Part shown: positions 16,719 through 25,152 of the stretch, one piece after another | Numbering within the stretch: position 1 is the stretch's first letter | How the letters are laid out: each line of letters opens with the position of its first letter | DNA from: Martinezella dioscoreae | Lineage (GTDB): Bacteria; Pseudomonadota; Alphaproteobacteria; Rhizobiales; Rhizobiaceae | DNA: 64,000 nucleotides | Assembly: GCF_009176305.1 (NCBI RefSeq) | Contig: NZ_BLAJ01000005.1 | Span: 248,001-312,000, forward strand | Reading direction: 5' to 3' | Translations under genes and position numbers: made by a program | The notes under the pieces: generated by a model | Database searches by the model: none | Told to the model about the DNA's origin: nothing | What the model saw: only the letters and a program-made list of their open reading frames with translations

Positions 16719-17371
16719 TGGCCCTCTCCTTCGCTCTCCCAAAACGCTGGCAACCCGCCTCCGTCTGGGCGCTCTACTTTGTCGGGCTTTTACCGGCCGC
16801 CTGGGAGTTCTATCTCGGCGCGACGGATCAGCTCGGCGCCGACGCTGTGAAGACCTTCGAGCTCTTCCTGGGACTGTGGGCGATCCGCTTTCTGCTGCTG
16901 ACGCTTGCTGTCACGCCGCTTCGCGATCTCTTCGGCTGGAACTATCTGCGCTATCGCCGCGCACTCGGCCTGCTCTGTTTCTACTACGCCCTGATGCATC
17001 TGACGGTCTATATGGCTCTAGACCAGGCGCTGGACGTACAGGCCGTCATCGACGACGTCCTGAAGCGCCCCTTCATCATGTTCGGCATGGCAGGACTTGT
17101 CATGCTGCTGGCCTTGGCCGTGACGTCGAACAATTTCTCGATCAAGCGTCTCGGCAAGAAATGGATCTGGCTGCACCGCCTCGTCTATATTATCGCCGCC
17201 TGCGGCGCTCTGCACTTTGCGCTATCGACTAAGGTGCTATCCGTAGAGCAGTTCATCTATATCGGCCTGCTGATCGCCATGATCCTCTACAGATCCTACC
17301 GGCCGATCATGATGGAGAGGCGGCGGGCAGCACGCAAGCCAGCTGCGGCCTCTAGTTCCAGAGCGGCCTGA
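16718..17371 (+). CDS. msrQ: Haem-binding membrane subunit MsrQ
   Basis: MsrQ (YedZ) passes electrons from the respiratory chain to MsrP. The 217-residue protein has about six hydrophobic helices of the ferric-reductase-like transmembrane domain, with haem-binding His candidates in YYALMHLTVY, KWIWLHRLVYI and GALHFAL. The C-terminus is basic (ERRRAARKP). Length is slightly above the usual 200. It is the second gene of the msrPQ operon. Confidence 0.93.
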   Translation: MALSFALPKRWQPASVWALYFVGLLPAAWEFYLGATDQLGADAVKTFELFLGLWAIRFLLLTLAVTPLRDLFGWNYLRYRRALGLLCFYYALMHLTVYMALDQALDVQAVIDDVLKRPFIMFGMAGLVMLLALAVTSNNFSIKRLGKKWIWLHRLVYIIAACGALHFALSTKVLSVEQFIYIGLLIAMILYRSYRPIMMERRRAARKPAAASSSRAA

Positions 17372-17383
17372 GGGAGGCCGCTC
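17361..17383. terminator. Bidirectional hairpin between msrQ and the HlyD gene
   Basis: Perfect 9-bp arms GAGCGGCCT and AGGCCGCTC with a 5-base loop overlap the msrQ stop codon and sit in the 27-base gap between convergent genes. There is no long T-run on either side, so it may block or protect transcripts from either side but is not a textbook terminator. Confidence 0.5.
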
Positions 17384-17398
17384 TCCCTTCAAGCAAAG

Positions 17399-18289
17399 TC
17401 ATTCCGCAGCGCTGGCGATCTTGGCTTGACCCTGTTCCTGCACTTCGACGGTCGCCGTGAGGCCGGCGATGAGCTTCGTGCCATCGGGTACCTTGTCGAG
17501 CGCGATGCGCACCGGCACACGCTGCGCCAGGCGTACCCAGCTGAAGGTTGGCGTGATATTGGCAAGCAGGCTGCCGGAGGTGCGCTCGCGGTCCTCGATG
17601 CCGTAAGCGATGCTCTCGACATGACCGGTCAGCTTCTCGGCCTGACCCATCAAGTGGATATGAACTTCGTCGCCGATCTGGATGCGCGGCAGCTTGGTTT
17701 CTTCGAAATAGCCTTCGACGCGCAGGGAATCGCTGTCGATGAGCGCCACCTTTGCGGTCCCGGCGGAAACATAGTCGCCCGGACGCAGGCTGAGGTTCGA
17801 GATCGTACCGTTGACGGTGGCGCGAACCTCGGAGCGGTCGAGATTGAGCTGGGCGAGTTCGCGATTGGCAGTCGCCTGACGGACGGCAGCTTCATCCTGC
17901 TGCACGGTGGTCAGCGCCTGCTCCTTCTGCTGTAGGGAAGCGGCATCACCAAGGCGGGCCTGCCGCGCGCTTTCGCGCTGAGCCTGCTCGAGAGCCGCCT
18001 TGCTGCTTGCAAGGGCTGCATCCGCCTGTTCAAGCGCGATGGCGAAACGATCGCGATCGACGCGGAAGAGGATATCGCCCTTCTTAACGGTCTGGTTGTC
18101 CTTGACGAGAACCTCGCTCACGAGACCGGAGACATCGGGGGCGATGCCGACGACATCGGCCCTGAGGCGCGCATCGCGCGTCCATGGTTCATCCATGTAA
18201 TGGCCCCAGAGCTGGCGGCCGACATAGACGGCGGCAATAACGAAGATGAGAGTGACGGCCACACGGCCGATGAGTTTGAACGCGTTCAT
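17399..18289 (-). CDS. HlyD/EmrA-family membrane fusion protein (efflux)
   Basis: This 296-residue periplasmic adaptor has one N-terminal helix (about 7-25) and the conserved EPWTRDARLRADVV segment of AaeA/EmrA proteins. The lipoyl/barrel halves (VSGLVSEVLVKDNQTVKKGDILF and GTISNLSLRPGDYVSAG) flank an alpha-hairpin of about 60 residues. It links the inner-membrane FUSC pump to an outer-membrane channel not encoded here. ATG 18289 overlaps the DUF1656 stop by 4 bases (ATGA). It is last in the marR-FUSC-DUF1656-HlyD operon. Confidence 0.92.
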   Translation of the reverse strand: MNAFKLIGRVAVTLIFVIAAVYVGRQLWGHYMDEPWTRDARLRADVVGIAPDVSGLVSEVLVKDNQTVKKGDILFRVDRDRFAIALEQADAALASSKAALEQAQRESARQARLGDAASLQQKEQALTTVQQDEAAVRQATANRELAQLNLDRSEVRATVNGTISNLSLRPGDYVSAGTAKVALIDSDSLRVEGYFEETKLPRIQIGDEVHIHLMGQAEKLTGHVESIAYGIEDRERTSGSLLANITPTFSWVRLAQRVPVRIALDKVPDGTKLIAGLTATVEVQEQGQAKIASAAE

Positions 18290-18495
18290 GTGAAATACCA
18301 ACGGGAGACTGAGGAGACGGCGCCGAGCAGCAGGACGTAAAGCGCGAGATCGAAAAGACCGCGATGCCAGACCAGAGTGTAGACTCCGATCCATGCCAGC
18401 AGGCGTCGAACGACAATGACGACAAACAGCGTCAGGAGCATGAGAACGAGAAGGCGCGGGATATAGACGCCATAGAGATCGAATTCTGCGGGCAT
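18286..18495 (-). CDS. DUF1656 small inner-membrane protein (AaeX-like)
   Basis: This 69-residue protein opens MPAEFDLYGVYIPRLL, the DUF1656/AaeX signature, and has two hydrophobic helices. Such proteins nearly always sit between FUSC-type pump and HlyD-type adaptor genes, as here. It starts 4 bases after the FUSC stop and overlaps the HlyD gene by 4 bases. Its exact job in efflux is not known. Confidence 0.88.
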   Translation of the reverse strand: MPAEFDLYGVYIPRLLVLMLLTLFVVIVVRRLLAWIGVYTLVWHRGLFDLALYVLLLGAVSSVSRWYFT

Positions 18496-18499
18496 GATA

Positions 18500-20572
18500 T
18501 TACTCGGCGGCAATGGGAAGAGGTTGAGTTGTATCGGATATTGGTGGCCGCCAGCTCGCTGGCGGCTCGGCATGGGGGAAGAGCGCCCGGCGAAGGCCGA
18601 CGAGCGCATCAAGGCTCGCCCGACCGGAATCTCGCTTTTCCTGTGCGACGGCTTCGAGGCTATGGTCGATCGACACACGCAGTTCCTCGGCCGGATCCAC
18701 GGCCCGTTTTGCCTTCAGCCGCGAACGATAGAAATCCGATACGCCGATCAGGACTTCGCTGACCGATGCAGCGGCAGCCGGCTTCAGCTGGCCACGCTCT
18801 TTCTGAAGCATCAGCACGTTGAAGCCGAGACGGACATCGGCGTAACCGTCGACCTTTTTCAGTTCGCGGTCCTCGATGCCTGCAAGACGGGGGACGAGCT
18901 GGCCCAGGCGGTCGAGGATGCGGCCTGAGAGGCGTTCATGATCGGCACGGCGGATGCCGGCGGCAGTTTCGGCCAGATCTCTCCAGCCGGCCCGCACCAG
19001 CCGCCAGGCGGCAAGCTCGGATCCGAATGGGCGGGTAAGCAAAGTCCAGACCAAGGCGAAGCCAACACCGGCCAGAGCGGCGATCGCACTGTTGGTGAAG
19101 CTGGCGAAATCGGCGGTGTAACGATCCTGCAGCGCGATGAAACTTGCACCGTTCACCGCCAGCAGCATGCCGAGCATGTTGGTCTGCGGGCGGGTAATCA
19201 GGATACCCATCACCAGGAAGGGCGGCGCAAAGACCAGCACCAGCATTTCAAAGCCGGAAATCGACGGCAACACGCCAAAAATATAGACGCAGGCGATGAC
19301 CAGGCTCACCGCAGTCCAGATGAACATGGTGGTGATGAAGGGCGCGGGACGATCGAGCGCGGCGAAAAACGAGCAGGCAACGGCCACCATGGCGATGAAG
19401 CCGGCACCATCCGCCCAGCCGGAATAGATCCAGAAGAAGCAGGCGACGGCAATTCCGGCGATGACGCTACCGGCCGAGAAGGCAAGCAGGGCGTAATCAT
19501 AATGCCTGCTGCGACCGACGACATTGCGGTAGCGGAAGGCGGGGCGCCAGGTGCCGACCTGCTGCCCCGAGACGATCTGGGCACGCAGCGTCAGGCAATC
19601 CTGCCACAAGTCGACAATTTCCTTAAGGCGAGCGAGAGCGCTCGACCGGACGAGGTCGTCCCAACCGATATCGAGGTCGTTCTCCTGCAATTCCTCGATC
19701 TTCCGCGACAAGGTCTCAGCGGTGTCATCGGCCTTGCCGCGACCACCCTGCCCCAGCCAGTCGGCCACCTCGTTCAAAACAACGACCAATTCCTGCGGCA
19801 GCGGCTTGCCACCGGCCTTCAAGGCGTGCAGGCGATCGGCAAGGGAGGAGAAGAGCGGCAGCAGCATCAGCAGACGGCCGCGCAGTTCGCGCGAATGCCT
19901 GACGATGTCGCGGCTGCCGGCATCATAGCGCAACTGGCTGATGACGAGATCGAGGCCGGAAACGTCGGCGGCAAGCTTCTGTCGCTTCAAGGGCGTTGCC
20001 GGCGAAGCGCCCTCGCCGCGCAGGATCTCGTCGGCCCAGGTGCCGGCGTCGTCCAGCCAGGAACCTATACGCTGGCCGAGGACGGTGCCGACGCTGCTCG
20101 GAAAGACGACGGCGCTAACCACGCTCGCACAGACGATGCCGATGAGAATTTCCTCAGAGCGGGCAAGCGCGACATCGAAAATGGTTTCGGGCGAGCCGAC
20201 GGTCGGCAGCGCGATCAGCGGCAACGTATAGCCGGCCAGCATGAAGACATAGCTGCGCGACGTGCGGTCGAGCATCGAGATGAACAGCAAGGTGCCGGTC
20301 CATAGCGCGACAACGATCGAAAGCAGTTCCGGCGCGTTGACGAAGAGCGGGATGAAGATCACCGATGCGGTGGCACCGATAAGCGTGCCGAGCGCGCGGT
20401 AAAGCCCCTTGGAGCTGGTCGCGCCGGCAAGAGGATTGGCGACCACATAGACGGCGGCCATCGCCCAATAGGGACGCGGCAGATCGAGCGACAGGGCGAT
20501 GAACAGCGCCATAATCGCAGCGATGAAGGCTTTGACGGAAAATAACCACTCGCGCCAGGATGGAATGCTCAT
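18500..20572 (-). CDS. FUSC-family efflux pump (AaeB-like)
   Basis: This 690-residue inner-membrane protein has two blocks of about six helices (15-170 and 365-520) separated and followed by large cytoplasmic helical regions. That is the AaeB/YccS/FUSC layout for aromatic-acid or fusaric-acid efflux. The first block has RPYWAMAAVYVVANPLAGAT, a typical FUSC opening. The start overlaps the marR stop by 4 bases (ATGA). With DUF1656 and HlyD it forms a complete inner-membrane/periplasmic unit. The substrate is unknown. Confidence 0.92.
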   Translation of the reverse strand: MSIPSWREWLFSVKAFIAAIMALFIALSLDLPRPYWAMAAVYVVANPLAGATSSKGLYRALGTLIGATASVIFIPLFVNAPELLSIVVALWTGTLLFISMLDRTSRSYVFMLAGYTLPLIALPTVGSPETIFDVALARSEEILIGIVCASVVSAVVFPSSVGTVLGQRIGSWLDDAGTWADEILRGEGASPATPLKRQKLAADVSGLDLVISQLRYDAGSRDIVRHSRELRGRLLMLLPLFSSLADRLHALKAGGKPLPQELVVVLNEVADWLGQGGRGKADDTAETLSRKIEELQENDLDIGWDDLVRSSALARLKEIVDLWQDCLTLRAQIVSGQQVGTWRPAFRYRNVVGRSRHYDYALLAFSAGSVIAGIAVACFFWIYSGWADGAGFIAMVAVACSFFAALDRPAPFITTMFIWTAVSLVIACVYIFGVLPSISGFEMLVLVFAPPFLVMGILITRPQTNMLGMLLAVNGASFIALQDRYTADFASFTNSAIAALAGVGFALVWTLLTRPFGSELAAWRLVRAGWRDLAETAAGIRRADHERLSGRILDRLGQLVPRLAGIEDRELKKVDGYADVRLGFNVLMLQKERGQLKPAAAASVSEVLIGVSDFYRSRLKAKRAVDPAEELRVSIDHSLEAVAQEKRDSGRASLDALVGLRRALFPHAEPPASWRPPISDTTQPLPIAAE

Positions 20573-21039
20573 GAGACCTTCTCCGGCTCCGGTTCGACGG
20601 CTTTGGATGCCTCAAACTCCTCGAAAGCCTTCAGGACGCGAACCGCAGCTTCGATATCCGCGGGGTCGACATTGGCGAGGATCTTGCCACGCAGCTCATC
20701 AAGTACGTCTTCCATACGGGAGGCCAGCTTTTCGCCTTCCGGCGTCAGCCACAGGCCTTTCGCGCGTCGATCCGTCGGATCATCCTTGCGGATGACAAGA
20801 TCCATGCTTTCGAGCTGATCGATCAGCCGAACCAGAGACGGGCCTTCGATGCCGACATAAGTGGCGAGCACCACCTGCCGCACGCCTCCTCCCAGGCGAC
20901 CGATCCAAAGCAGCGGCGCGGCCACCGCCTCAGATATGCCATGGGAGCTCAGCGCGAGATCGACCGCCCGTCGCCATTGGCGGCCGGTCGTCAGCAGGTT
21001 TGCGGTGAATACGCGTTGCAGGGCATTGGACGAGTTCAT
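20569..21039 (-). CDS. MarR-family transcriptional regulator of the efflux operon
   Basis: This 156-residue winged-helix repressor has the recognition-helix region YVGIEGPSLVRLIDQLESMDLV and wing IRKDDPTDRRAKGLWLTPEGE, which match the MarR D-x-R-DxR-type wing. It is the first gene of the operon, and a near-perfect inverted repeat lies just upstream of its start, so it probably represses itself and the pump until an aromatic ligand binds. The C-terminal tail is rich in Glu. Confidence 0.92.
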   Translation of the reverse strand: MNSSNALQRVFTANLLTTGRQWRRAVDLALSSHGISEAVAAPLLWIGRLGGGVRQVVLATYVGIEGPSLVRLIDQLESMDLVIRKDDPTDRRAKGLWLTPEGEKLASRMEDVLDELRGKILANVDPADIEAAVRVLKAFEEFEASKAVEPEPEKVS

Positions 21040-21044
21040 GAGAA

Positions 21045-21068
21045 CCTATTAGCACTAAACTAATTAGG
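21045..21068. promoter_or_regulatory. Candidate MarR operator
   Basis: CCTATTAG (21045-21052) and CTAATTAGG (21060-21068) are inverted copies differing by one inserted base, with 7 bases between, starting 6 bases upstream of the marR start codon. Position and symmetry fit an autorepressor site. Confidence 0.5.
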
Positions 21069-21227
21069 ATTCAAATTATTATTATCGAAAGCGCTATATG
21101 GAATGCGAAATGCAGCTATGCAGATATCGAGAGAGCCGTGGTAACCGGCCCGGATCGCAAGCGACCGATAGTCTAATAAATCACTTAGTAATGATCGACG
21201 TCGCCGAGATAAAAGTGGGCAAGAACA

Positions 21228-21638
21228 TCATGCTGAGCGCTTCGGCCCGAATAGGATGCGATGAAGCGCCAACGCCAGCGCGATGCCGGCGGCATAGGCG
21301 ACGATATTCCAGAGCGAGAATACCCTGCCCAGCAACAGGGCTCCGGCGGCAGTCAATCGAAAGGCGTCAAGATCAGGCGTGTGCCAAAGCCTGAAAAACT
21401 CTACGGCGATCGCGACGAGCAGCGCCGCCACGGCAATCCTGACACGTCCCGAAGACACGAATATTGTCGCCAGGAGCCAATAGACCATCGCTCCCCACAA
21501 TAACGAGCCGCCATATTTGACGATCGCGAAAGGCAGATCGAGCGCATAACCATAGCGCCGCAATGCAAGACCGGCGGCGATGGTCACCAAGAGCGCGAGG
21601 AACAGAAGCGGTCTCTCACGCGTCAATTTTCGCTGCAT
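21228..21638 (-). CDS. DUF2809 family membrane protein
   Basis: This 136-residue protein has four hydrophobic helices and the DUF2809 signature ALRRYG...LPFAIVKYGGSLLWGAMVYW, plus AVEFFRLWHTPDLDAFR. That last region resembles the VanZ/DUF2809 fold. ATG 21638 (MQRKLTRER) is chosen; the frame extends to 21716 without typical sequence. Function is unknown. It is transcribed towards marR. Confidence 0.8.
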   Translation of the reverse strand: MQRKLTRERPLLFLALLVTIAAGLALRRYGYALDLPFAIVKYGGSLLWGAMVYWLLATIFVSSGRVRIAVAALLVAIAVEFFRLWHTPDLDAFRLTAAGALLLGRVFSLWNIVAYAAGIALALALHRILFGPKRSA

Positions 21639-21756
21639 GTCCCACGACGCTCCCTGCTCTAACGCCACCTGAGCCGAATGCGACTCAGCAAGGCTGATTG
21701 CGATACTCCAAAGCAATCAGGGAGATTGAAAGGCCGCTCCAGTCGCGGAAACGACA

Positions 21757-21785
21757 AAAGGCCGGATGATCGCTCATCCGGCCTT
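21757..21785 (-). terminator. Intrinsic terminator of the ribosomal protein operon
   Basis: A perfect 12-bp stem AAGGCCGGATGA/TCATCCGGCCTT with a 4-base loop is followed on the minus strand by TTTT. It lies 25 bases after the rplQ stop and ends the alpha operon. Confidence 0.9.
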
Positions 21786-21809
21786 CAATTTCTGATCCGA
21801 AGCTTAGCC

Positions 21810-22232
21810 TTAAGCGGCTGCGGCTTCTTCTTCAGCGGCAACGCGAGCCTTGTCGGCTGCGCCCTTGGCATTGACGTCGCGATCGACGAATTCGACAACT
21901 GCGAGAGCGGCATTGTCGCCCTGGCGGAAGCCGGCCTTCATGATACGCAGGTAGCCGCCATTGCGGGTGGCGTAGCGGGTTGCGATCGCGTCGAACAGCT
22001 TCGAAACGACGGCGACGTCGCGGATCTGCGAGATGGCCTGACGACGAGCGTGCAGGTCGCCGCGCTTGCCGAGGGTTACCAGCTTCTCGACGATCGGGCG
22101 AATTTCCTTCGCCTTCGGGAGCGTGGTGACAATCTGCTCATGGGTGATGAGCGAAGCCGCCATGTTGGCGAACATCGCCTTACGATGGCTAGCGGTTCTA
22201 TTCAGCTTGCGGCCGGCTTTACCGTGGCGCAT
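21810..22232 (-). CDS. rplQ: 50S ribosomal protein L17
   Basis: L17 (140 residues) binds 23S rRNA near the exit tunnel. It starts MRHGKAGRKLNRTASHRKAM, the family signature, and carries an Ala/Glu-rich C-terminal extension (AADKARVAAEEEAAAA) about a dozen residues longer than in E. coli. It is last in the cluster, 48 bases after rpoA, with a strong terminator behind it. Confidence 0.98.
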   Translation of the reverse strand: MRHGKAGRKLNRTASHRKAMFANMAASLITHEQIVTTLPKAKEIRPIVEKLVTLGKRGDLHARRQAISQIRDVAVVSKLFDAIATRYATRNGGYLRIMKAGFRQGDNAALAVVEFVDRDVNAKGAADKARVAAEEEAAAA

Positions 22233-22280
22233 GGCTATTCTCCTTCACTTGCAGGCATCGTTCGCCCGCAGTTTGATTGG

Positions 22281-23291
22281 TTAGTATTGGTCTTCGTATC
22301 GCTTGGCGAGATCTTCGATGTTCTCAGGCGGCCATGCCGGCACCTCCATGCCGAGGTGCAGGCCCATGGAAGCGAGAACTTCCTTGATTTCGTTCAGCGA
22401 CTTGCGACCAAAATTCGGCGTGCGGAGCATTTCTGCTTCGGTCTTCTGAATGAGGTCGCCGATGTAGACGATGTTGTCGTTCTTCAGGCAATTTGCCGAG
22501 CGAACGGACAGTTCCAGCTCGTCCACCTTCTTGAGGAGCGCCGGGTTGAAAGCGAGTTCGGTGACTGCTTCTTCTTCGGCTTCCTTCTGCGGCTCGTCGA
22601 AGTTGACGAACACGCCAAGCTGATCCTGGAGGATGCGAGCCGCAAAAGCGACGGCATCTTCACCGCTGATCGAACCGTCGGTTTCGATCGACATGCTCAG
22701 CTTGTCGTAGTCGAGAACCTGTCCTTCGCGGGTATTTTCAACCTTGTAGGACACCTTCTTGACCGGCGAATAGAGGCTGTCGACCGGGATGAGGCCGATC
22801 GGAGCGTCTTCCGCACGATTGCGCTCGGCGGGCACATAGCCCTTGCCGTTGTTGACGGTGAATTCCATGCGGATTTCGGCGCCCTCGTCGAGCGTGCAGA
22901 TGACATGCTCGGGGTTGAGGATTTCGATATCGCCGACCGTCTGGATGTCGCCAGCCGTTACAACGCCTGGGCCCTGCTTGCGGACGACCATGCGCTTGCT
23001 GTCATCGCCGTCCATCTTGATGGCGATTTCCTTGATGTTCAGCACGATATCCGTCACGTCTTCCCGGACGCCCGGGATAGAGGAGAACTCATGCAATACG
23101 CCGTCGATCTGCACGGCCGTCACAGCGGCGCCACGCAGAGAGGACAGCAGAACGCGACGCAGCGCGTTGCCGAGGGTGAGACCAAAGCCACGCTCCAGCG
23201 GTTCCGCCACGAGCGTTGCCTTGGTGCGGCCGCTCGAGGTGAACTCGACCTTGTTGGGCTTGATCAGTTCCTGCCAGTTTTTCTGAATCAT
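22281..23291 (-). CDS. rpoA: RNA polymerase alpha subunit
   Basis: RpoA (336 residues) nucleates RNA polymerase assembly through its N-terminal domain (about 1-235, with LGNALRRVLLSSLRGAAV). It contacts UP elements and activators through the C-terminal domain (about 260-325, NCLKNDNIVYIGDLIQKTE and RTPNFGRKSLNEIKEVL). ATG 23291 (MIQKNWQELIKP) matches homologues; the frame extends to 23363. It lies 103 bases downstream of rpsK. Confidence 0.98.
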   Translation of the reverse strand: MIQKNWQELIKPNKVEFTSSGRTKATLVAEPLERGFGLTLGNALRRVLLSSLRGAAVTAVQIDGVLHEFSSIPGVREDVTDIVLNIKEIAIKMDGDDSKRMVVRKQGPGVVTAGDIQTVGDIEILNPEHVICTLDEGAEIRMEFTVNNGKGYVPAERNRAEDAPIGLIPVDSLYSPVKKVSYKVENTREGQVLDYDKLSMSIETDGSISGEDAVAFAARILQDQLGVFVNFDEPQKEAEEEAVTELAFNPALLKKVDELELSVRSANCLKNDNIVYIGDLIQKTEAEMLRTPNFGRKSLNEIKEVLASMGLHLGMEVPAWPPENIEDLAKRYEDQY

Positions 23292-23394
23292 GTTTTTGCC
23301 TTCCGTTCGTTGCCACCATCCAATCGTGGCAACCGAGCTTGAGTAACACCAAGCCGGGCGCATCTACCCCGGCCGGTGTCGTGAGTGGCGATGA

Positions 23395-23784
23395 TCAGAC
23401 GCGACGCTTCTTGCGCGGGCGGCAACCATTGTGCGGGATCGGGGTCACGTCGCGGATGGACGTGATCATGAAACCAGCAGCCTGGAGCGCGCGCAGAGCG
23501 GATTCACGACCGGAGCCCGGACCGCAAACTTCAACTTCGAGCGACTTCATGCCGTGCTCCTGAGCCTTCTTGGCGCAATCTTCGGCAGCGATCTGGGCGG
23601 CGAACGGGGTCGACTTGCGCGAACCCTTGAAGCCCTTGGCACCAGCGGACGACCAGGCAATCGCGTTGCCCTGTGCGTCGGTGATGGTGATCATCGTGTT
23701 GTTGAAGGTCGAGTTGACGTGTGCGACGCCCGACGTGATATTCTTGCGCTCGCGACGACGAACGCGGACGGCTTCCTTGGCCAT
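23395..23784 (-). CDS. rpsK: 30S ribosomal protein S11
   Basis: S11 (129 residues) lies on the 30S platform near the E-site mRNA. It has the HVNSTFNNTMITITD start of the fold and the terminal PIPHNGCRPRKKRRV typical of bacteria. ATG 23784 (MAKEAVRVRRRERKN) is the conserved start. A 131-base gap separates it from rpsM. Confidence 0.98.
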   Translation of the reverse strand: MAKEAVRVRRRERKNITSGVAHVNSTFNNTMITITDAQGNAIAWSSAGAKGFKGSRKSTPFAAQIAAEDCAKKAQEHGMKSLEVEVCGPGSGRESALRALQAAGFMITSIRDVTPIPHNGCRPRKKRRV

Positions 23785-23834
23785 GTTAGTCCTTTCTTGG
23801 ATCTCTGCACCGCCGTAATCCCAGCGGCTACACC

Positions 23835-23894
23835 GAAGCGGCACCCACGGAGCACCGCTTCAAACTCAAAAGAGGCCGGCGGACCGCCAGCCTC
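23835..23894 (-). other. Two intercistronic hairpins between rpsM and rpsK
   Basis: GAAGCGG (23835-23841) pairs with CCGCTTC (23855-23861). GAGGC-GGCGG (23872-23882) pairs with CCGCC-GCCTC (23884-23894), with one mismatch. No T-run follows, so RNA processing or stability is more likely than termination. Confidence 0.45.
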
Positions 23895-23915
23895 CCAAAT
23901 CCGGTTGCCCGGAAA

Positions 23916-24284
23916 TTACTTCTTCTTACCAGCGATCGCCTTTGCCGGACCCTTGCGGGTGCGGGCATTGGTGTGCGTGCGCTGGCCACGAACCGGCAGG
24001 CCGCGGCGATGACGCAGGCCACGGTAAGAACCCAGGTCCATGAGACGCTTGATGTTCATCGCGGTTTCGCGACGCAGATCACCTTCGACCTGATAGTCAC
24101 GGTCGATGGTTTCGCGGATCTGCAGAACCTCAGCATCGGTCAACTGGTTGACGCGACGCTCGGCCGGAATACCGACCTTCTCGCAGATTTCCTGTGCAAA
24201 CTTCGGTCCGATCCCGTGAATGTAACGAAGCGCAATAACTACGCGCTTTGCAGTCGGGATGTTGACGCCAGCGATACGAGCCAC
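23916..24284 (-). CDS. rpsM: 30S ribosomal protein S13 (GTG start)
   Basis: S13 (122 residues) sits in the 30S head and contacts the P-site tRNA and 50S bridge. The conserved N-terminus ARIAGVNIPTAKRV follows a GTG at 24284 with AAGGAG about 7 bases upstream; there is no ATG at that position. The C-terminus HRRGLPVRGQRTHTNARTRKG is typical. A 217-base gap with no gene separates it from adk. Confidence 0.98.
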   Translation of the reverse strand: MARIAGVNIPTAKRVVIALRYIHGIGPKFAQEICEKVGIPAERRVNQLTDAEVLQIRETIDRDYQVEGDLRRETAMNIKRLMDLGSYRGLRHRRGLPVRGQRTHTNARTRKGPAKAIAGKKK

Positions 24285-24501
24285 GCCTGTTCTCCTTGCA
24301 TTCCTTTTGCCTTGGCAAAGGGTCTTGTTATGCAGCCCGGGAGCTGCTTGTTCAATGTGTGTCCGCCACATGTCAAAACGACCGTACCCGGACTTCCCGT
24401 TGGAAATCCGCGCCGATCGCATGGCATGTCGCGAGTTGGCGCGGTGTTTAGCGGAATCAGCGCAAAAAAGCAACCGCTCCGGCAAGTTTATTTTAGGCTA
24501 T

Positions 24502-25152
24502 CTAAAGCTTAGCCAGGATAGCCTCTATGCTCTCAGTCACATGCTCGATATCGGCCATGCCGTCGATGCTCTGCAACTTGCCCTTGGCATAGTAGTAACC
24601 GATCAGCGGCGAGGTCTCCTTGTAGTAGACCTGAAGACGGGTCGCCATGGTTTCGGCATTGTCATCCGGGCGGCGCTTGAAATGCGTCGAGCCGCATTTG
24701 TCGCAGACACCGGCATTTGCCGGAACCTTGTCAGTGTCGTGATAGACGCTGCCGCAATTCGAGCAGGAATAGCGGCCAGAGACGCGGCGAATCAGTTCGG
24801 CGTCGTCCACTTTGAGCTCAATCACGACGGAGAGCTCGAGGCCCTTCGCGCTAAGCATCTTCTCCGTGGCATCAGCCTGTACAAGAGTGCGCGGGAAACC
24901 ATCGAGAATGAAACCCTTGGCACAATCCGGCTGATCGATGCGTTCGGAAACGATCGCGTTGACGATCTCATCCGAAACAAGCTTGCCGGCGTCCATGACA
25001 GCCTTGGCGCGCTTGCCAACTTCCGTGCCGGCCTGAACGGCCGCACGCAGCATATCGCCAGTGGAAAGCTGCGGAATGCCATGCTTTTCCACGATGCGCT
25101 GGGCCTGGGTCCCCTTACCTGCTCCCGGCGGCCCTAAAAGTATGAGTCTCAT
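24502..25152 (-). CDS. adk: Adenylate kinase (zinc-type LID)
   Basis: Adk (216 residues) interconverts AMP + ATP with 2 ADP. The P-loop is GPPGAGKGTQ (7-16), and GFPRT and the AMP-site STGDMLRAAV are present. The LID carries four Cys (YSCSNCGSVY and VCDKCGSTHF), a zinc-binding form more usual in Gram-positive bacteria but also found in alphaproteobacteria. Its ATG overlaps the secY stop by 4 bases (ATGA), so the two are coupled. Confidence 0.97.
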   Translation of the reverse strand: MRLILLGPPGAGKGTQAQRIVEKHGIPQLSTGDMLRAAVQAGTEVGKRAKAVMDAGKLVSDEIVNAIVSERIDQPDCAKGFILDGFPRTLVQADATEKMLSAKGLELSVVIELKVDDAELIRRVSGRYSCSNCGSVYHDTDKVPANAGVCDKCGSTHFKRRPDDNAETMATRLQVYYKETSPLIGYYYAKGKLQSIDGMADIEHVTESIEAILAKL

